64,000 bases of DNA, taken from assembly GCA_964550375.1 (NCBI GenBank), contig CAZJYX010000007.1, forward strand, positions 1-64,000, written 5' to 3'. Numbering within the stretch: the first letter of the stretch is position 1; each line of letters opens with the position of its first letter. Both the position numbers and the translations under genes were made by a program. This document shows positions 14,037 through 21,815 of the stretch, in pieces. Source of the stretch: JAAYXS01 sp964550375 (GTDB taxonomy: Bacteria > Planctomycetota > Phycisphaerae > UBA1845 > Fen-1342). The notes beneath the pieces are model-generated. The model was not told where the DNA came from and did no database searches. It was given only the letters and a program-made list of their open reading frames with translations.

Positions 14037-14351
14037 ATGACCACCAAGAAGCGCAACGCGAAGACGACCAAGAGCGACGACCCAATCCAGCCGGCCATCG
14101 CGGCGCTGTACCGCGACCCCGCCTGGAACGAGCGCTATGCCGCCGAGCGCGCGGCCACCGTGCGGGCGATCGCCCGCGAGGTCCTGGGGATCGAGACCCT
14201 GGAGACCCGCTCCAGCGACCGCCTGGACTTCCACGAGGTGGCCGTGTGGGGCGTCCGCCAGGCCCTGGAGCAGGCCTACCGCGACGGCCACGCCGCGGGC
14301 CTGCAGGCCGGCGGTGACATCGCCCGGCAGCAGCTCCGCCGCGCCCGGTAA
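14037..14351 (+). CDS. DUF6900-like small phage protein
   Basis: The 104-residue protein starts at an ATG with AGGAG eight bases upstream. After a Lys/Thr-rich N-terminus comes a helical domain with LGIETLETR and SDRLDFHEVAVWGVRQAL. This is the signature I associate with DUF6900-type proteins in phages and plasmids, often encoded with other short early genes. No catalytic motif is evident. It is the first gene of the rightward early operon. Biological role unknown. Confidence 0.55.
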   Translation: MTTKKRNAKTTKSDDPIQPAIAALYRDPAWNERYAAERAATVRAIAREVLGIETLETRSSDRLDFHEVAVWGVRQALEQAYRDGHAAGLQAGGDIARQQLRRAR

Positions 14352-14426
14352 CGACCCGCACGCCAGGGCCCGGCGGGGCCCGAGCGCCCGGGCCGCGCAA
14401 CGCGGCACCGCACAGGAGCACGAACG

Positions 14427-14669
14427 ATGACGACCAAGAGACCTACCACGACGATCCGGGCCATCGAATGCCGCACCGCCCGCGAGGCGCTCGACACCGC
14501 CCAGAAGAGCGGGTGCGGTGACGCCATCCTGCTCAACGGCAAGCACTACGCGCTCTTCCGTGCCGAGGCCGTGCGGCTGGAGACGGCTGGCGTCGAGTTC
14601 GCGTACCTGCACGAGATCACGCTGGCAGACGGTAGCCGCCGCATCGTCACCGTCCCGGTCAACGACTAA
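14427..14669 (+). CDS. Hypothetical small phage protein
   Basis: An 80-residue protein preceded by AGGAGCACGAACG before the ATG, so translation is well supported. It starts with a Thr-rich MTTKRPTTTIRAI and has a mixed alpha/beta pattern (helix around TAREALDTAQKS, strands ending RRIVTVPVND). It recurs next to the DUF6900-like gene in similar prophages and plasmids as far as I recall, but no function is known. Spacing of 75 bases from the previous gene. Confidence 0.5.
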   Translation: MTTKRPTTTIRAIECRTAREALDTAQKSGCGDAILLNGKHYALFRAEAVRLETAGVEFAYLHEITLADGSRRIVTVPVND

Positions 14670-14693
14670 CGCCCAACCACAAGGAGCAAGCAC

Positions 14694-14906
14694 ATGAGCA
14701 GCAGAATTGGCAAGCGCGTGCGGATTCTCGGCGGGATGCAGGAATTCGTCGGCCAGACCGGCACGATCATCGACGTCGAGAAGCACAGTCACGAGCCGGC
14801 GTATTACCGCGTGCGGCTCGACAAGCCCGTCGAGATCCCGCTGGTCGGGCTGGTCCACGACGATCTCTGGCAGGGCCGCATGCTCAAGACGATTCGCGTG
14901 CGCTAG
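14694..14906 (+). CDS. Small SH3/KOW-like protein
   Basis: The 70-residue product has a start with AAGGAGCAAGCAC upstream. The pattern GKRVRILGGMQEFVGQTGTI, then YYRVRLDKPVEIP, is typical of small beta-barrel (KOW or SH3-like) folds that bind nucleic acid or proteins. It follows the previous gene by 24 bases. No further recognition is possible. Confidence 0.5.
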   Translation: MSSRIGKRVRILGGMQEFVGQTGTIIDVEKHSHEPAYYRVRLDKPVEIPLVGLVHDDLWQGRMLKTIRVR

Positions 14907-14984
14907 CGCCGCCGAAACCCGCCGCGGCGGGTAGCCCGGGCGCTGGAGACCCGGGCCTGACGAGGCAACGCGAAGGAGGTCTGC

Positions 14985-15869
14985 ATGAGGAAGAACGACG
15001 TGACGGTTGGCGCGAGCTACGTTGCGAAGGTCAGCGGCAAGCTGACTCGCGTGCGTATCGAGCGCGAAAACCCGCACGGCGGCTGGGACGCCACGAACGT
15101 CGATACCGGCCGGCGGGTGCGGATCAAGAGCGCGCAGCGCCTGCGGCGCGCGGTGAGCGACGCGAAGCGCGCCAAGGCGATCGCGGCGGCCGACCAGGAG
15201 AACGCCCGGCTGCGCGACGAGCGCGAGCGGTCGCCCGACGGCATGGTCGCGAGCGAACGGGCGATGACGCAGAGCGCCACCGAAGGCGTCGGCTGCGCGG
15301 GCGGCACGACGCCGCTGGAGGACCTGCCCGACGGCGAGGCATGCGACGTCGCCTACAACCCCGATCTGTGCGCGACGGTCGGTTGCGATCGCCCGGCCGC
15401 GCTGACGCACCTGGGCCGACCGCGGTGCCAGGGGTGTTACGAGGACGAAGTCGCCGACGGCGACGAGACCAGTGAGCTTTCCAAACACGAGGAGATGAAC
15501 ATGGCCACGAAGACCACGAAGCCGAGCAAGAAGAGCGCGACCAAGACCACCAAGGCCCCGAAGGCGGCCAAGCAGCCCAAAGCGGCGAAGCCCAAGGCCG
15601 CCAAGCCCGCCGGCGACGCCAAGCCGAAACGCATCAGCGCCTTGGACGCCGCGGCGCAGGTGCTCAAAGCCGCCGGCAAGCCGATGAACGCTCAGGCGAT
15701 GATCGCCGCGATGGCCGAACAGGGCCTGTGGTCCAGCCCCAACGGCAAGACGCCACACGCCACGCTCTACGCCGCGATCCTGCGCGAGATCAGCACAAGG
15801 GGCGCCGCCGCCCGCTTCCGCAAGGTCGAGCGCGGGCAGTTCGAGTGCGCCGGCGTCGCGGGGAACTGA
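14985..15869 (+). CDS. HARE-HTH-like DNA-binding phage protein
   Basis: This 294-residue protein has a strong AAGGAGG ribosome binding site. The N-terminus (about 1-60) is beta-rich with KVSGKLTRVRIERENP. The middle contains a CDVAY...CATVGCDR...CQGCYEDE cysteine cluster that may bind zinc. A Lys/Ala/Pro repeat tract (about residues 172-210, KAPKAAKQPKAAKPKAAKP) follows, similar to histone H1-like tails. The C-terminal 75 residues (ISALDAAAQVLKAAGKPMN...GKTPHATLYAAI) fit the HARE-HTH winged helix. I infer a chromatin-like or regulatory DNA-binding protein. Confidence 0.55.
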   Translation: MRKNDVTVGASYVAKVSGKLTRVRIERENPHGGWDATNVDTGRRVRIKSAQRLRRAVSDAKRAKAIAAADQENARLRDERERSPDGMVASERAMTQSATEGVGCAGGTTPLEDLPDGEACDVAYNPDLCATVGCDRPAALTHLGRPRCQGCYEDEVADGDETSELSKHEEMNMATKTTKPSKKSATKTTKAPKAAKQPKAAKPKAAKPAGDAKPKRISALDAAAQVLKAAGKPMNAQAMIAAMAEQGLWSSPNGKTPHATLYAAILREISTRGAAARFRKVERGQFECAGVAGN

Positions 15870-15872
15870 GCC

Positions 15873-16340
15873 ATGCTGCCCTACCTCCAGAAACTCCACG
15901 ATGTACTGAACGCGGCCGAGGCCGTGCTTGCCGCACGCGAGGCTGAGATGCTCACGAGCGATGAATGGGACGGGCTCGAGCACGCGGTCGCCGCCACCAC
16001 CGAACCGCCGGTGGACGAGCGCGACGAGAACTTCACCGTCGCAGACCGCGCGCTCGTCCGCCGCGTCGTACCCCGCAAGGGGCAGCCCTACGAGCACCGC
16101 TGCCCGCAGGAGGCCTTCGCGGCAATCGCCGCAGCGGCCGAGGAGACTGCCGGCGGCTTCGCCCTCGAGGACCTGCGCCGCGCGACGCAACTGCCGTGGA
16201 CGCAGGTGGCCGTCGCGGTCGCGTTCCTGAAGGAGCGCGGCTGCGTCGTGCCCACCCACGGCCGCAAGCACGCCGCCGCGTCCACGAGCGTCTACGAGGA
16301 CGCCATGACCGAGTACCACGCCCTGCACGAGGAGACGTGA
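15873..16340 (+). CDS. Winged-helix-like hypothetical phage protein
   Basis: A 155-residue protein beginning three bases after the previous stop. The first part is an acidic helical region; the C-terminal part (GGFALEDLRRATQLPWTQVAVAVAFLKERG) looks like a winged helix with a recognition helix. No catalytic motif. It is likely cotranscribed with the HARE-HTH gene and may share a DNA-related function. The ribosome binding site is weak, consistent with coupling. Confidence 0.45.
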   Translation: MLPYLQKLHDVLNAAEAVLAAREAEMLTSDEWDGLEHAVAATTEPPVDERDENFTVADRALVRRVVPRKGQPYEHRCPQEAFAAIAAAAEETAGGFALEDLRRATQLPWTQVAVAVAFLKERGCVVPTHGRKHAAASTSVYEDAMTEYHALHEET

Positions 16341-16343
16341 CCC

Positions 16344-16403
16344 ATGCAACTGACCCTGACGAAGAACGACGGCGTGCGAAGCGCCGCCCGCGATCAGCCA
16401 TAG
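16344..16403 (+). pseudogene. Very short ORF, possible gene remnant
   Basis: An ATG four bases after the previous stop opens a frame of only 19 codons (MQLTLTKNDGVRSAARDQP). The start resembles small phage proteins of 70-90 residues that follow this gene elsewhere, so it may be the truncated remainder of such a gene. It could also be chance. After its stop, up to 16597, only non-coding sequence was seen. Confidence 0.2.
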
Positions 16404-16531
16404 CCACCCGCCCATCATCAGCACCTCTCCAACACCTCGGCGCCTGCCGGGGTGTCTCTTCGGCCGGACAACCACGTCGGCCATCTCGACGCTGAGAAAC
16501 GGTCGTTTCCTACCGAGGTTCACTGAGAAAC

Positions 16532-16549
16532 GCGCGCTGCGCAGCGCGC
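16532..16549. terminator. Perfect 18-base palindrome, possible bidirectional terminator
   Basis: GCGCGCTGCGCAGCGCGC is a perfect palindrome located between the ends of converging genes (plus-strand early operon and minus-strand methyltransferase). It could fold into a strong hairpin on either strand. No T-run follows, only CCCC, so a Rho-independent terminator is not certain. CTGAGAAAC occurs twice just upstream. Confidence 0.35.
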
Positions 16550-16597
16550 CCCCTGATGCAGTGGCGGCGGTACTGGCTGAAGCTGCGAGGGCAGCGC

Positions 16598-17956
16598 TCA
16601 TCCTCCTGCCTCCAGTGCGGTCTCGGTCACGACGTCTACGCCTCTGCCGGCCGCGATCCGCTCCGCCTTTCGGCCGGTGAACTCCGCCCAACGCTGGACG
16701 ATCACATCGCAATACAGCGGATCGAGCTCCATCAGGTATGCTCGCCGGCCGGTCTGCTCCGCCGCGATCAGCGTCGAGCCGCTGCCGCCAAAGAGGTCGA
16801 GGACGTTCTCGCCGGCGCGCGATGAGTACTGGATCGCACGCACCGCCAGCTCGACCGGCTTCTCCGTCAGGTGCACCATGCTCTGCGGGTTGACCTTCTT
16901 CACGTGCCACAGGTCGGTGGCGTTGCTGGGCCCGAAGAACTCATGCCCGGCACCCTCGCGCCAGCCATAGAAGGCCAGCTCGAAGCAGCCCATCATGTCC
17001 TTGCGCGTGAGCACCGGATGCTGCTTGTCCCACACGACGCCCTGGCTGAAATACAGCCCGCAAGCCTTCAGCGGGCCGGGGTAATTGCCAAGGTTCGCGT
17101 ACCCGCCCCAGATGAAGAACGACCGGCCCGGCAGCAGCACGCGGGCGGCATTCCCGAACCAGGCGAGCAGCAGCGCGTCAAAAGCCTCGCCCGACACAAA
17201 GTCGTTCGCGAGCGGGCGATCCTTCGCACGCATCTTCTTGCGTGCCTTTGCTGGGCTGGTCACGCCGCGCGCCACGTCGAACGCCTGGTGGTGCATCTTC
17301 TTCGAGAGGTCGGGATGCGAGCTCAGGCCGGCGGCGATCGCGGTGCTGCTGCGCGGCTCGACCTTGACGTTGTACGGCGGGTCCATGTTGACGAGGTGAA
17401 TCGGCTGGCCGTCGAGCAGCCGGTCCACGTCGGCCGCCGAGGCACTGTCGCCGCACAGCAGCCGGTGCTCGCCGAGCACATACAGATCGCCGGGCTGCGT
17501 CGTGGCTGCGTCCGGCGGCTCGGGCACCTCGTCCGGATCGGTAAGCCCTGGCTTCACGCCCGGATCGAGCAGCTTCGCCAGCTCGTCACTGTCAAAGCCG
17601 AGCAGCGACCAGTCGATGCCGGCGCCCTGCAACTCCGCCAGCTCGATCGGCAGCAGCTCGAGGTTCCACTCCGCCAATTCGGCCGTTTTATTGTCGGCGA
17701 GCCTATACGCGCGCACCTGCTCCGGCGTCAGGTCGCGCGCGACGTGCACCGGCACCTCGGCGAGCCCGAGTTTCTGGGCCGCCTTCCAGCGCGTGTGCCC
17801 GCAGACAATCACGCCGGCCTCGTCCACGACAATCGGCTGACGGAACCCGAAGCGCCGGATCGACTCGGCCACCGCGTCCACGGCGGCGTCGTTCTGACGG
17901 GGGTTCTGCTCGTACGGCTTGATCTCGGCCAACGGCCGCAGTTCGACGTTCAGCAT
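16598..17956 (-). CDS. ParB-like nuclease domain fused to DNA adenine/cytosine methyltransferase
   Basis: The ATG at 17956 has a near-perfect AAGGAGGT seven bases upstream and yields 452 residues. Residues about 1-95 are a ParB/sulfiredoxin domain with the conserved VVCGHTRWKAAQKLG box. After a linker comes an N4/N6 amino methyltransferase: motif IV DPPY at about 192-195, then motif I DLFGGSGST near residue 408, the order of the beta class. Such fusions are common in phages and likely modify phage DNA against host restriction. The frame is open upstream to an ATG at 18265 overlapping the previous stop, so a longer form with a Gly/Arg-rich, low-complexity N-terminus is possible. Confidence 0.85.
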   Translation of the reverse strand: MLNVELRPLAEIKPYEQNPRQNDAAVDAVAESIRRFGFRQPIVVDEAGVIVCGHTRWKAAQKLGLAEVPVHVARDLTPEQVRAYRLADNKTAELAEWNLELLPIELAELQGAGIDWSLLGFDSDELAKLLDPGVKPGLTDPDEVPEPPDAATTQPGDLYVLGEHRLLCGDSASAADVDRLLDGQPIHLVNMDPPYNVKVEPRSSTAIAAGLSSHPDLSKKMHHQAFDVARGVTSPAKARKKMRAKDRPLANDFVSGEAFDALLLAWFGNAARVLLPGRSFFIWGGYANLGNYPGPLKACGLYFSQGVVWDKQHPVLTRKDMMGCFELAFYGWREGAGHEFFGPSNATDLWHVKKVNPQSMVHLTEKPVELAVRAIQYSSRAGENVLDLFGGSGSTLIAAEQTGRRAYLMELDPLYCDVIVQRWAEFTGRKAERIAAGRGVDVVTETALEAGG

Positions 17957-18261
17957 CGCTTGGACCTCCTTGTCTTCGTGCCTGGCGGAACCACCGCCAC
18001 CCGGGCGGCCCCCAGGCCGCGAGGTTTGGCCCCGGGGCGTCGCGGGGCCGCCATCTCGTACGGACCTACCAGCCGCCCTGCCCGCGTCGCCCCCGTGGCC
18101 CCCCGTTCGCGTTACGGGCCCGTCGGTCCCCCGCAACAAACTCTGTCGCCCACGCGAGCTGTTCCCGCGGCCCCTCCGGGCCGTTTCGGCCGGGGGGGAA
18201 CCATGCCCGACCATAGCCCGTTGGGCCCTGTGTGGCCCGATGACTGGTTTGTTCGGCTCGT

Positions 18262-18480
18262 TCATGTCTTGCTCGCGGCTGCCTTGGGCTCGAACTCGCC
18301 GCACCAGCAATCGCGCGCGACGAGCGGGAAGGCGGCCAAGTGCTGTTCCCGCCAGGCAGGGGGCTTGCGGCGGCAGTCGCCACCACCTTGGATGCCCGCG
18401 GCCGTCATCGAGATCCCGTTCGGTGCACGTGCGGGCGGGTTGGGATGAAAGAACCGGCAGCAGTCGCAGCGCTCTGGCAT
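18262..18480 (-). CDS. Cys-rich small phage protein
   Basis: A 72-residue protein with GGAGGAGG just upstream of its ATG. Five cysteines in the pattern CDCC, GGGDC and CWC with basic residues around them suggest a small zinc-binding fold. Similar proteins of the form MxERCDCCRF...CRRxPP...WCGEF recur in planctomycete prophages near replication genes. The last codons overlap a possible downstream ATG (18265), which is in frame with the methyltransferase. No function known. Confidence 0.6.
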   Translation of the reverse strand: MPERCDCCRFFHPNPPARAPNGISMTAAGIQGGGDCRRKPPAWREQHLAAFPLVARDCWCGEFEPKAAASKT

Positions 18481-18497
18481 AGCGGCCTCCTCCGTGA

Positions 18498-18755
18498 AAT
18501 CCGTCACACGAATCCGGCACCCCCCCTCACGCGTACGCGCACGCGCACAGACGCAGGGCGCGAGGGGGGGTGTGATGGATTCATATAGAGAGGGAGAGAG
18601 AGTATGTTTCTCCCTATATTCCTTGGCTTTTCCTCCTTCCGAATCCGTCACACCCGCTTGTGACGGATTCGTGACGGATTCACCATTTGCGCTCGTTCCG
18701 GCCCCGGCCCACGCCCTTGGCGTGATGCTTTGTGACGGATTCCCGTGACGGATTC
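18498..18755. repeat. Iteron-like repeats, candidate prophage replication origin
   Basis: Seven copies of the 11-mer GTGACGGATTC occur, five on the plus strand (18572-18582 with one mismatch, 18660-18670, 18671-18681, 18732-18742, 18745-18755) and two on the minus (18498-18507, partial; 18641-18651). Between them lies an AT-rich, purine/pyrimidine-asymmetric stretch (about 18580-18640), like a DNA unwinding element. The block directly follows the DUF3987 replication gene. Iterons next to a replication gene are the normal layout of phage and plasmid origins. Confidence 0.65.
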
Positions 18756-18764
18756 GAACAGGCA

Positions 18765-21179
18765 TCATGGCAGTCGATAGCCCTGTGCGGTCTTGGTCTT
18801 GGTGGGGATGTCCAGAAGCACGATGTCGCCCTGCTGGAGGAGCGTGCCGACGATCTGGTCGAAATCCGCGGCCTTGCAGTGCATCAGCCGCATTAGCTTG
18901 TTGCGCGCCATCTGCCGGTCGGGTGACTCCCGCAGTTTCCGCACGAGCCTGAGGCACTCGGCGTGGAACGGGTTCTCGGCCACGTGTCCCGCGGCCATGT
19001 AGAGCATGCGGCGGGTCTGATGCAGAACGAACCGCGTTGCCCAGCGCACGGCGGCAGCGTCGATGCTCGGGGTGCGGTGGTCCGCGCTGACGGCGTGCAG
19101 CAGCGCCAGCTTGCGGGCCTGCTCGCTGACGCGGCCCCACACCGTCGTGCCGACGGGGTCTCCGGCGGACTCGGCGCGGGCGTACTCGGCCTCGGCCTCC
19201 TCGCGTGTCTCGACCAGTAGCGTCTGGGCCTCGTCCGTCGCCTCGATGACCTGGGGCACGGGGTGCCAGTCCTGCAGATTGCCACGTCCCGGCCGGAACT
19301 CCGCCCACCACCGGGCCGTCTCGATGACGCGCTCGGGCACGTCGACGATCCGCGGTTCCTGCCCTTTGCAGCGCGGCCTGGACTCGAGAATCACCATGCG
19401 CGCGAAGAACCCGTTCGTGAGCATCCGCTCGGAGAGGGCCTCGTAGTAGTGGTTCGGGATGGCGGTGCCGAAGATGACCAGGTTGGGCTGATCGATCACG
19501 CCGGGTGAGGCCTTGCCGGCCTTGCGACGCATGGGGAAGACGCTGTTCGACGCCGAGTACATCGTGAGCAACGTGCCCATGACGTTTTCGTGCCGCGCGT
19601 CCTTCGCCTTGTTGATCGACTGGAGCATTCCGTCGATCTCGTCAGTCTGGAACAGCATGCACGGGTTGACGAAGAGCGCGTCCTGGACGCCCTCGCCCGA
19701 GGCGAAGCGATCGCCGAGGCATTCGGCCAGGCCGACCTCGTGCACGATCCGCGTGTTGACCTTGCGGGGCCAATCCTTGCCGGCCGCTGAGTGTGCGAGT
19801 CCGAGCAGGTAGATGTTGGTGCGGTTGTCGCCGGCGTCCCGGACACGGCGGCCGGCCAGGAATGCCTGCAACGCCAGCGCGCCGCAGAACGCCATCACCG
19901 GATTCGGGTAGGGCGCGGTCGCCAGGCAGTAGTCCATCACTTCGCCGACGAAGCCGGGGACACGCAGCAGTTCGTCCGGCAGCGGGCCGGGATCGGGCAG
20001 TGGCGGCGCCGGTGGCTCGCGTTCGGAGTGGCCGCCATCCCCGAAAGCGCTGAGATCGACGTTGCCCGTCCCGGCAATGCCAACGCTGGCGTAACCCCGC
20101 GCACTCAGCGCCAGCGCTGCGGCAGTGAAGTCGCCACCATGCTCGAGCAGCGCGTAGACGGCGAACGGTGCGTACGCGCGGTTCGGCTCGAAGGGTGCCG
20201 CGTTGGTGCTGAAGACGTAGAAGACGCCATCCTTGAGCGTCGCGCTGCAGCCGTCGGCCTTGCCGGGCCGCCGCCAGTACTCGTTGTCGCCACCTCTGAC
20301 CAGCGTCCATCCGTGGCGGCGCAGAACATCACGGGGATCGGCACGACGGTTGAACTCGTCGCCGGGGCGGTCGCTGATGTTGGCGGGGGGTGTGGGGGGC
20401 TCGACCGGCTCGGCCCACTCATTGAGTTCCCACGCCGCATCCAGCAGCGTGATGCGCTGTTCCTCGGTCAGCACCGGCAGCAGGTGTTTCTCAAGCTCCC
20501 TTTCGAGCTTCTCGATGTTCGCCGCGCGCCTCCCCCGGCGCGTCTTGGGTTTGGCGTTCTGGCCGAGTGCTGCCGCCTTACTAGCGGACCCGCTACCTGC
20601 CACAGAAGGGCCACCGAAACTGCACGGCGAACCCGACCAAATCGCAACTCGGTGAAGGCGTTGCCCGAGACACCGTGCTAGGGACGCGATTTCGCAAATC
20701 CTCTGCTCGAGCGCTGCATACGTGTGGTCTGGCAGCGGCCGTCGTTTAAGGCGGAGCTCATGGGGCGCGCTCGGTACGCGATAGGCCTGAACAACCGCAT
20801 CATCGAATCGATCTGCTTCTTCCACGAGGGTGGCAACGTCGCTCGCCAGCTCATTAGCGAAGGGCGTGGACCAGCGAAGCGCGATCCAGTCGATGACACC
20901 AGAAAGGCCACTCAAGGCGTACTGCACACGATGCGCATTTCCTACGATAGCCAGATCTTCGGGTGATTGCTCTCCGAACCACTCAGCAAAAGCCTGGATC
21001 GCGTCAGCACATTCACGAACGAACGGTTGACCGCTAGGTGAAAGCTCCGTTTCGGGGATATCTTCCAGCCGCGCTACCGCGGCGTTGAACATCTCCCGAA
21101 GCTGCTGCAGTTTGCTCGGTGAGCCATCTGCGGCTGGACTCCTGTCTGGACGCTCGTCTGTGGCTGCATGGTCTTCCAC
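18765..21179 (-). CDS. DUF3987 replication helicase/primase-like protein
   Basis: The 804-residue protein carries the DUF3987 domain, an AAA/RecA-like ATPase in phage and mobile-element replication proteins. Its Walker A-like GLAHSAAGKDWPRK is at about residue 478, and the surrounding pattern (CGALALQAFLAGRRVRD, and later GTAIPNHYYEALSERMLTNGFFARM) is highly typical. An N-terminal region of about 270 residues and a middle primase C-like part (RPGDEFNRRADPRDVLRRHGW) precede it. A DNA-binding domain probably occupies the last 80 residues. It is transcribed from the promoter at 21351-21379, with iterons directly after its stop. It likely unwinds the prophage origin. Confidence 0.75.
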   Translation of the reverse strand: MEDHAATDERPDRSPAADGSPSKLQQLREMFNAAVARLEDIPETELSPSGQPFVRECADAIQAFAEWFGEQSPEDLAIVGNAHRVQYALSGLSGVIDWIALRWSTPFANELASDVATLVEEADRFDDAVVQAYRVPSAPHELRLKRRPLPDHTYAALEQRICEIASLARCLGQRLHRVAIWSGSPCSFGGPSVAGSGSASKAAALGQNAKPKTRRGRRAANIEKLERELEKHLLPVLTEEQRITLLDAAWELNEWAEPVEPPTPPANISDRPGDEFNRRADPRDVLRRHGWTLVRGGDNEYWRRPGKADGCSATLKDGVFYVFSTNAAPFEPNRAYAPFAVYALLEHGGDFTAAALALSARGYASVGIAGTGNVDLSAFGDGGHSEREPPAPPLPDPGPLPDELLRVPGFVGEVMDYCLATAPYPNPVMAFCGALALQAFLAGRRVRDAGDNRTNIYLLGLAHSAAGKDWPRKVNTRIVHEVGLAECLGDRFASGEGVQDALFVNPCMLFQTDEIDGMLQSINKAKDARHENVMGTLLTMYSASNSVFPMRRKAGKASPGVIDQPNLVIFGTAIPNHYYEALSERMLTNGFFARMVILESRPRCKGQEPRIVDVPERVIETARWWAEFRPGRGNLQDWHPVPQVIEATDEAQTLLVETREEAEAEYARAESAGDPVGTTVWGRVSEQARKLALLHAVSADHRTPSIDAAAVRWATRFVLHQTRRMLYMAAGHVAENPFHAECLRLVRKLRESPDRQMARNKLMRLMHCKAADFDQIVGTLLQQGDIVLLDIPTKTKTAQGYRLP

Positions 21180-21320
21180 GCTATTCGTCCCTGGATCGCT
21201 GACAACCTGTACGGGTTGTACTGACTCCTCACTCGTTATATGGTGTGGCCATCATGCACCGGCGGCCCCCATCCTTGGGTGGCGATTCCTTGGCCTGCCG
21301 CCGGTGGTTCCGGGCTGGCA

Positions 21321-21341
21321 TCGGTCAACGCCCTTGACCGA
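21321..21341. promoter_or_regulatory. Perfect palindrome at the DUF3987 promoter, likely operator
   Basis: TCGGTCAA and TTGACCGA form a perfect 8-base inverted repeat with a 5-base spacer (CGCCC). It lies a few bases after the predicted transcription start of the promoter at 21351-21379. A repressor bound here would block early replication gene expression. The HTH gene at 21405-21815 or an unseen repressor could be the ligand. Confidence 0.55.
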
Positions 21342-21350
21342 TCTTTTGTT

Positions 21351-21379
21351 AGGATAACGTTTGGTATCTGGAGTGTCAA
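21351..21379 (-). promoter_or_regulatory. Sigma70-type promoter for the DUF3987 gene
   Basis: On the minus strand TTGACA (21374-21379) is followed after exactly 17 bases by TATCCT (21351-21356). The -35 element is a perfect consensus match in GC-rich DNA. It points toward the replication gene at 21179, leaving a leader of about 165 bases. It is the best promoter match I found in the window. Confidence 0.6.
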
Positions 21380-21404
21380 GCCCAATCTGGTAAACGCCCG
21401 ACCG

Positions 21405-21815
21405 CTACCCCGCCCGAAGTCCTTCCCACGCCGCCCGCTGTCGCCGCCAGTCAACCTCTGCAGCGACGGCCCGCAGGTCCCGTTCGCTGATCGGGTCATG
21501 CCCGCTCATAACCCTCGGCAGGAACAGGATTTCCTCCTGTATCGTGGGCGCCAGGTGCAGCAGGTTCATGATCTGCGTCACGCGGGCCCGCGACACGTGG
21601 CCCAGGCGGGCCAGGTCGGCCTGATCGGTGATGGCCCCCGAGCGGATGAGATCGTCGAAGCGGATCGCCAGAGCCATCAGGCGGGCAACCCGCGGCACCC
21701 GGCCGGCCGGCACGTCGTCGGGCACAGGTTGCGGGCCGGGCCGAATCTCACGCCGCCCCTTGTTCCGTACCGAGAAGTGGATCTTCCGTGTGACCGTCAG
21801 CCCGCCATCGTGCAT
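21405..21815 (-). CDS. HTH protein of the recombinase cassette
   Basis: A 136-residue protein starting MHDGGLTVTRKIHF at 21815, overlapping the recombinase end by 19 bases. The middle carries an HTH (ADLARLGHVSRARVTQIMNLLHLAP), followed by EEILFLPRV and ending in a Trp-rich helix. This family regularly follows the DUF2924 and serine recombinase genes in planctomycete elements. It may be a recombination directionality factor or regulator; neither is proven. The HTH resembles the ParB-type helix-turn-helix. Confidence 0.7.
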   Translation of the reverse strand: MHDGGLTVTRKIHFSVRNKGRREIRPGPQPVPDDVPAGRVPRVARLMALAIRFDDLIRSGAITDQADLARLGHVSRARVTQIMNLLHLAPTIQEEILFLPRVMSGHDPISERDLRAVAAEVDWRRQRAAWEGLRAG

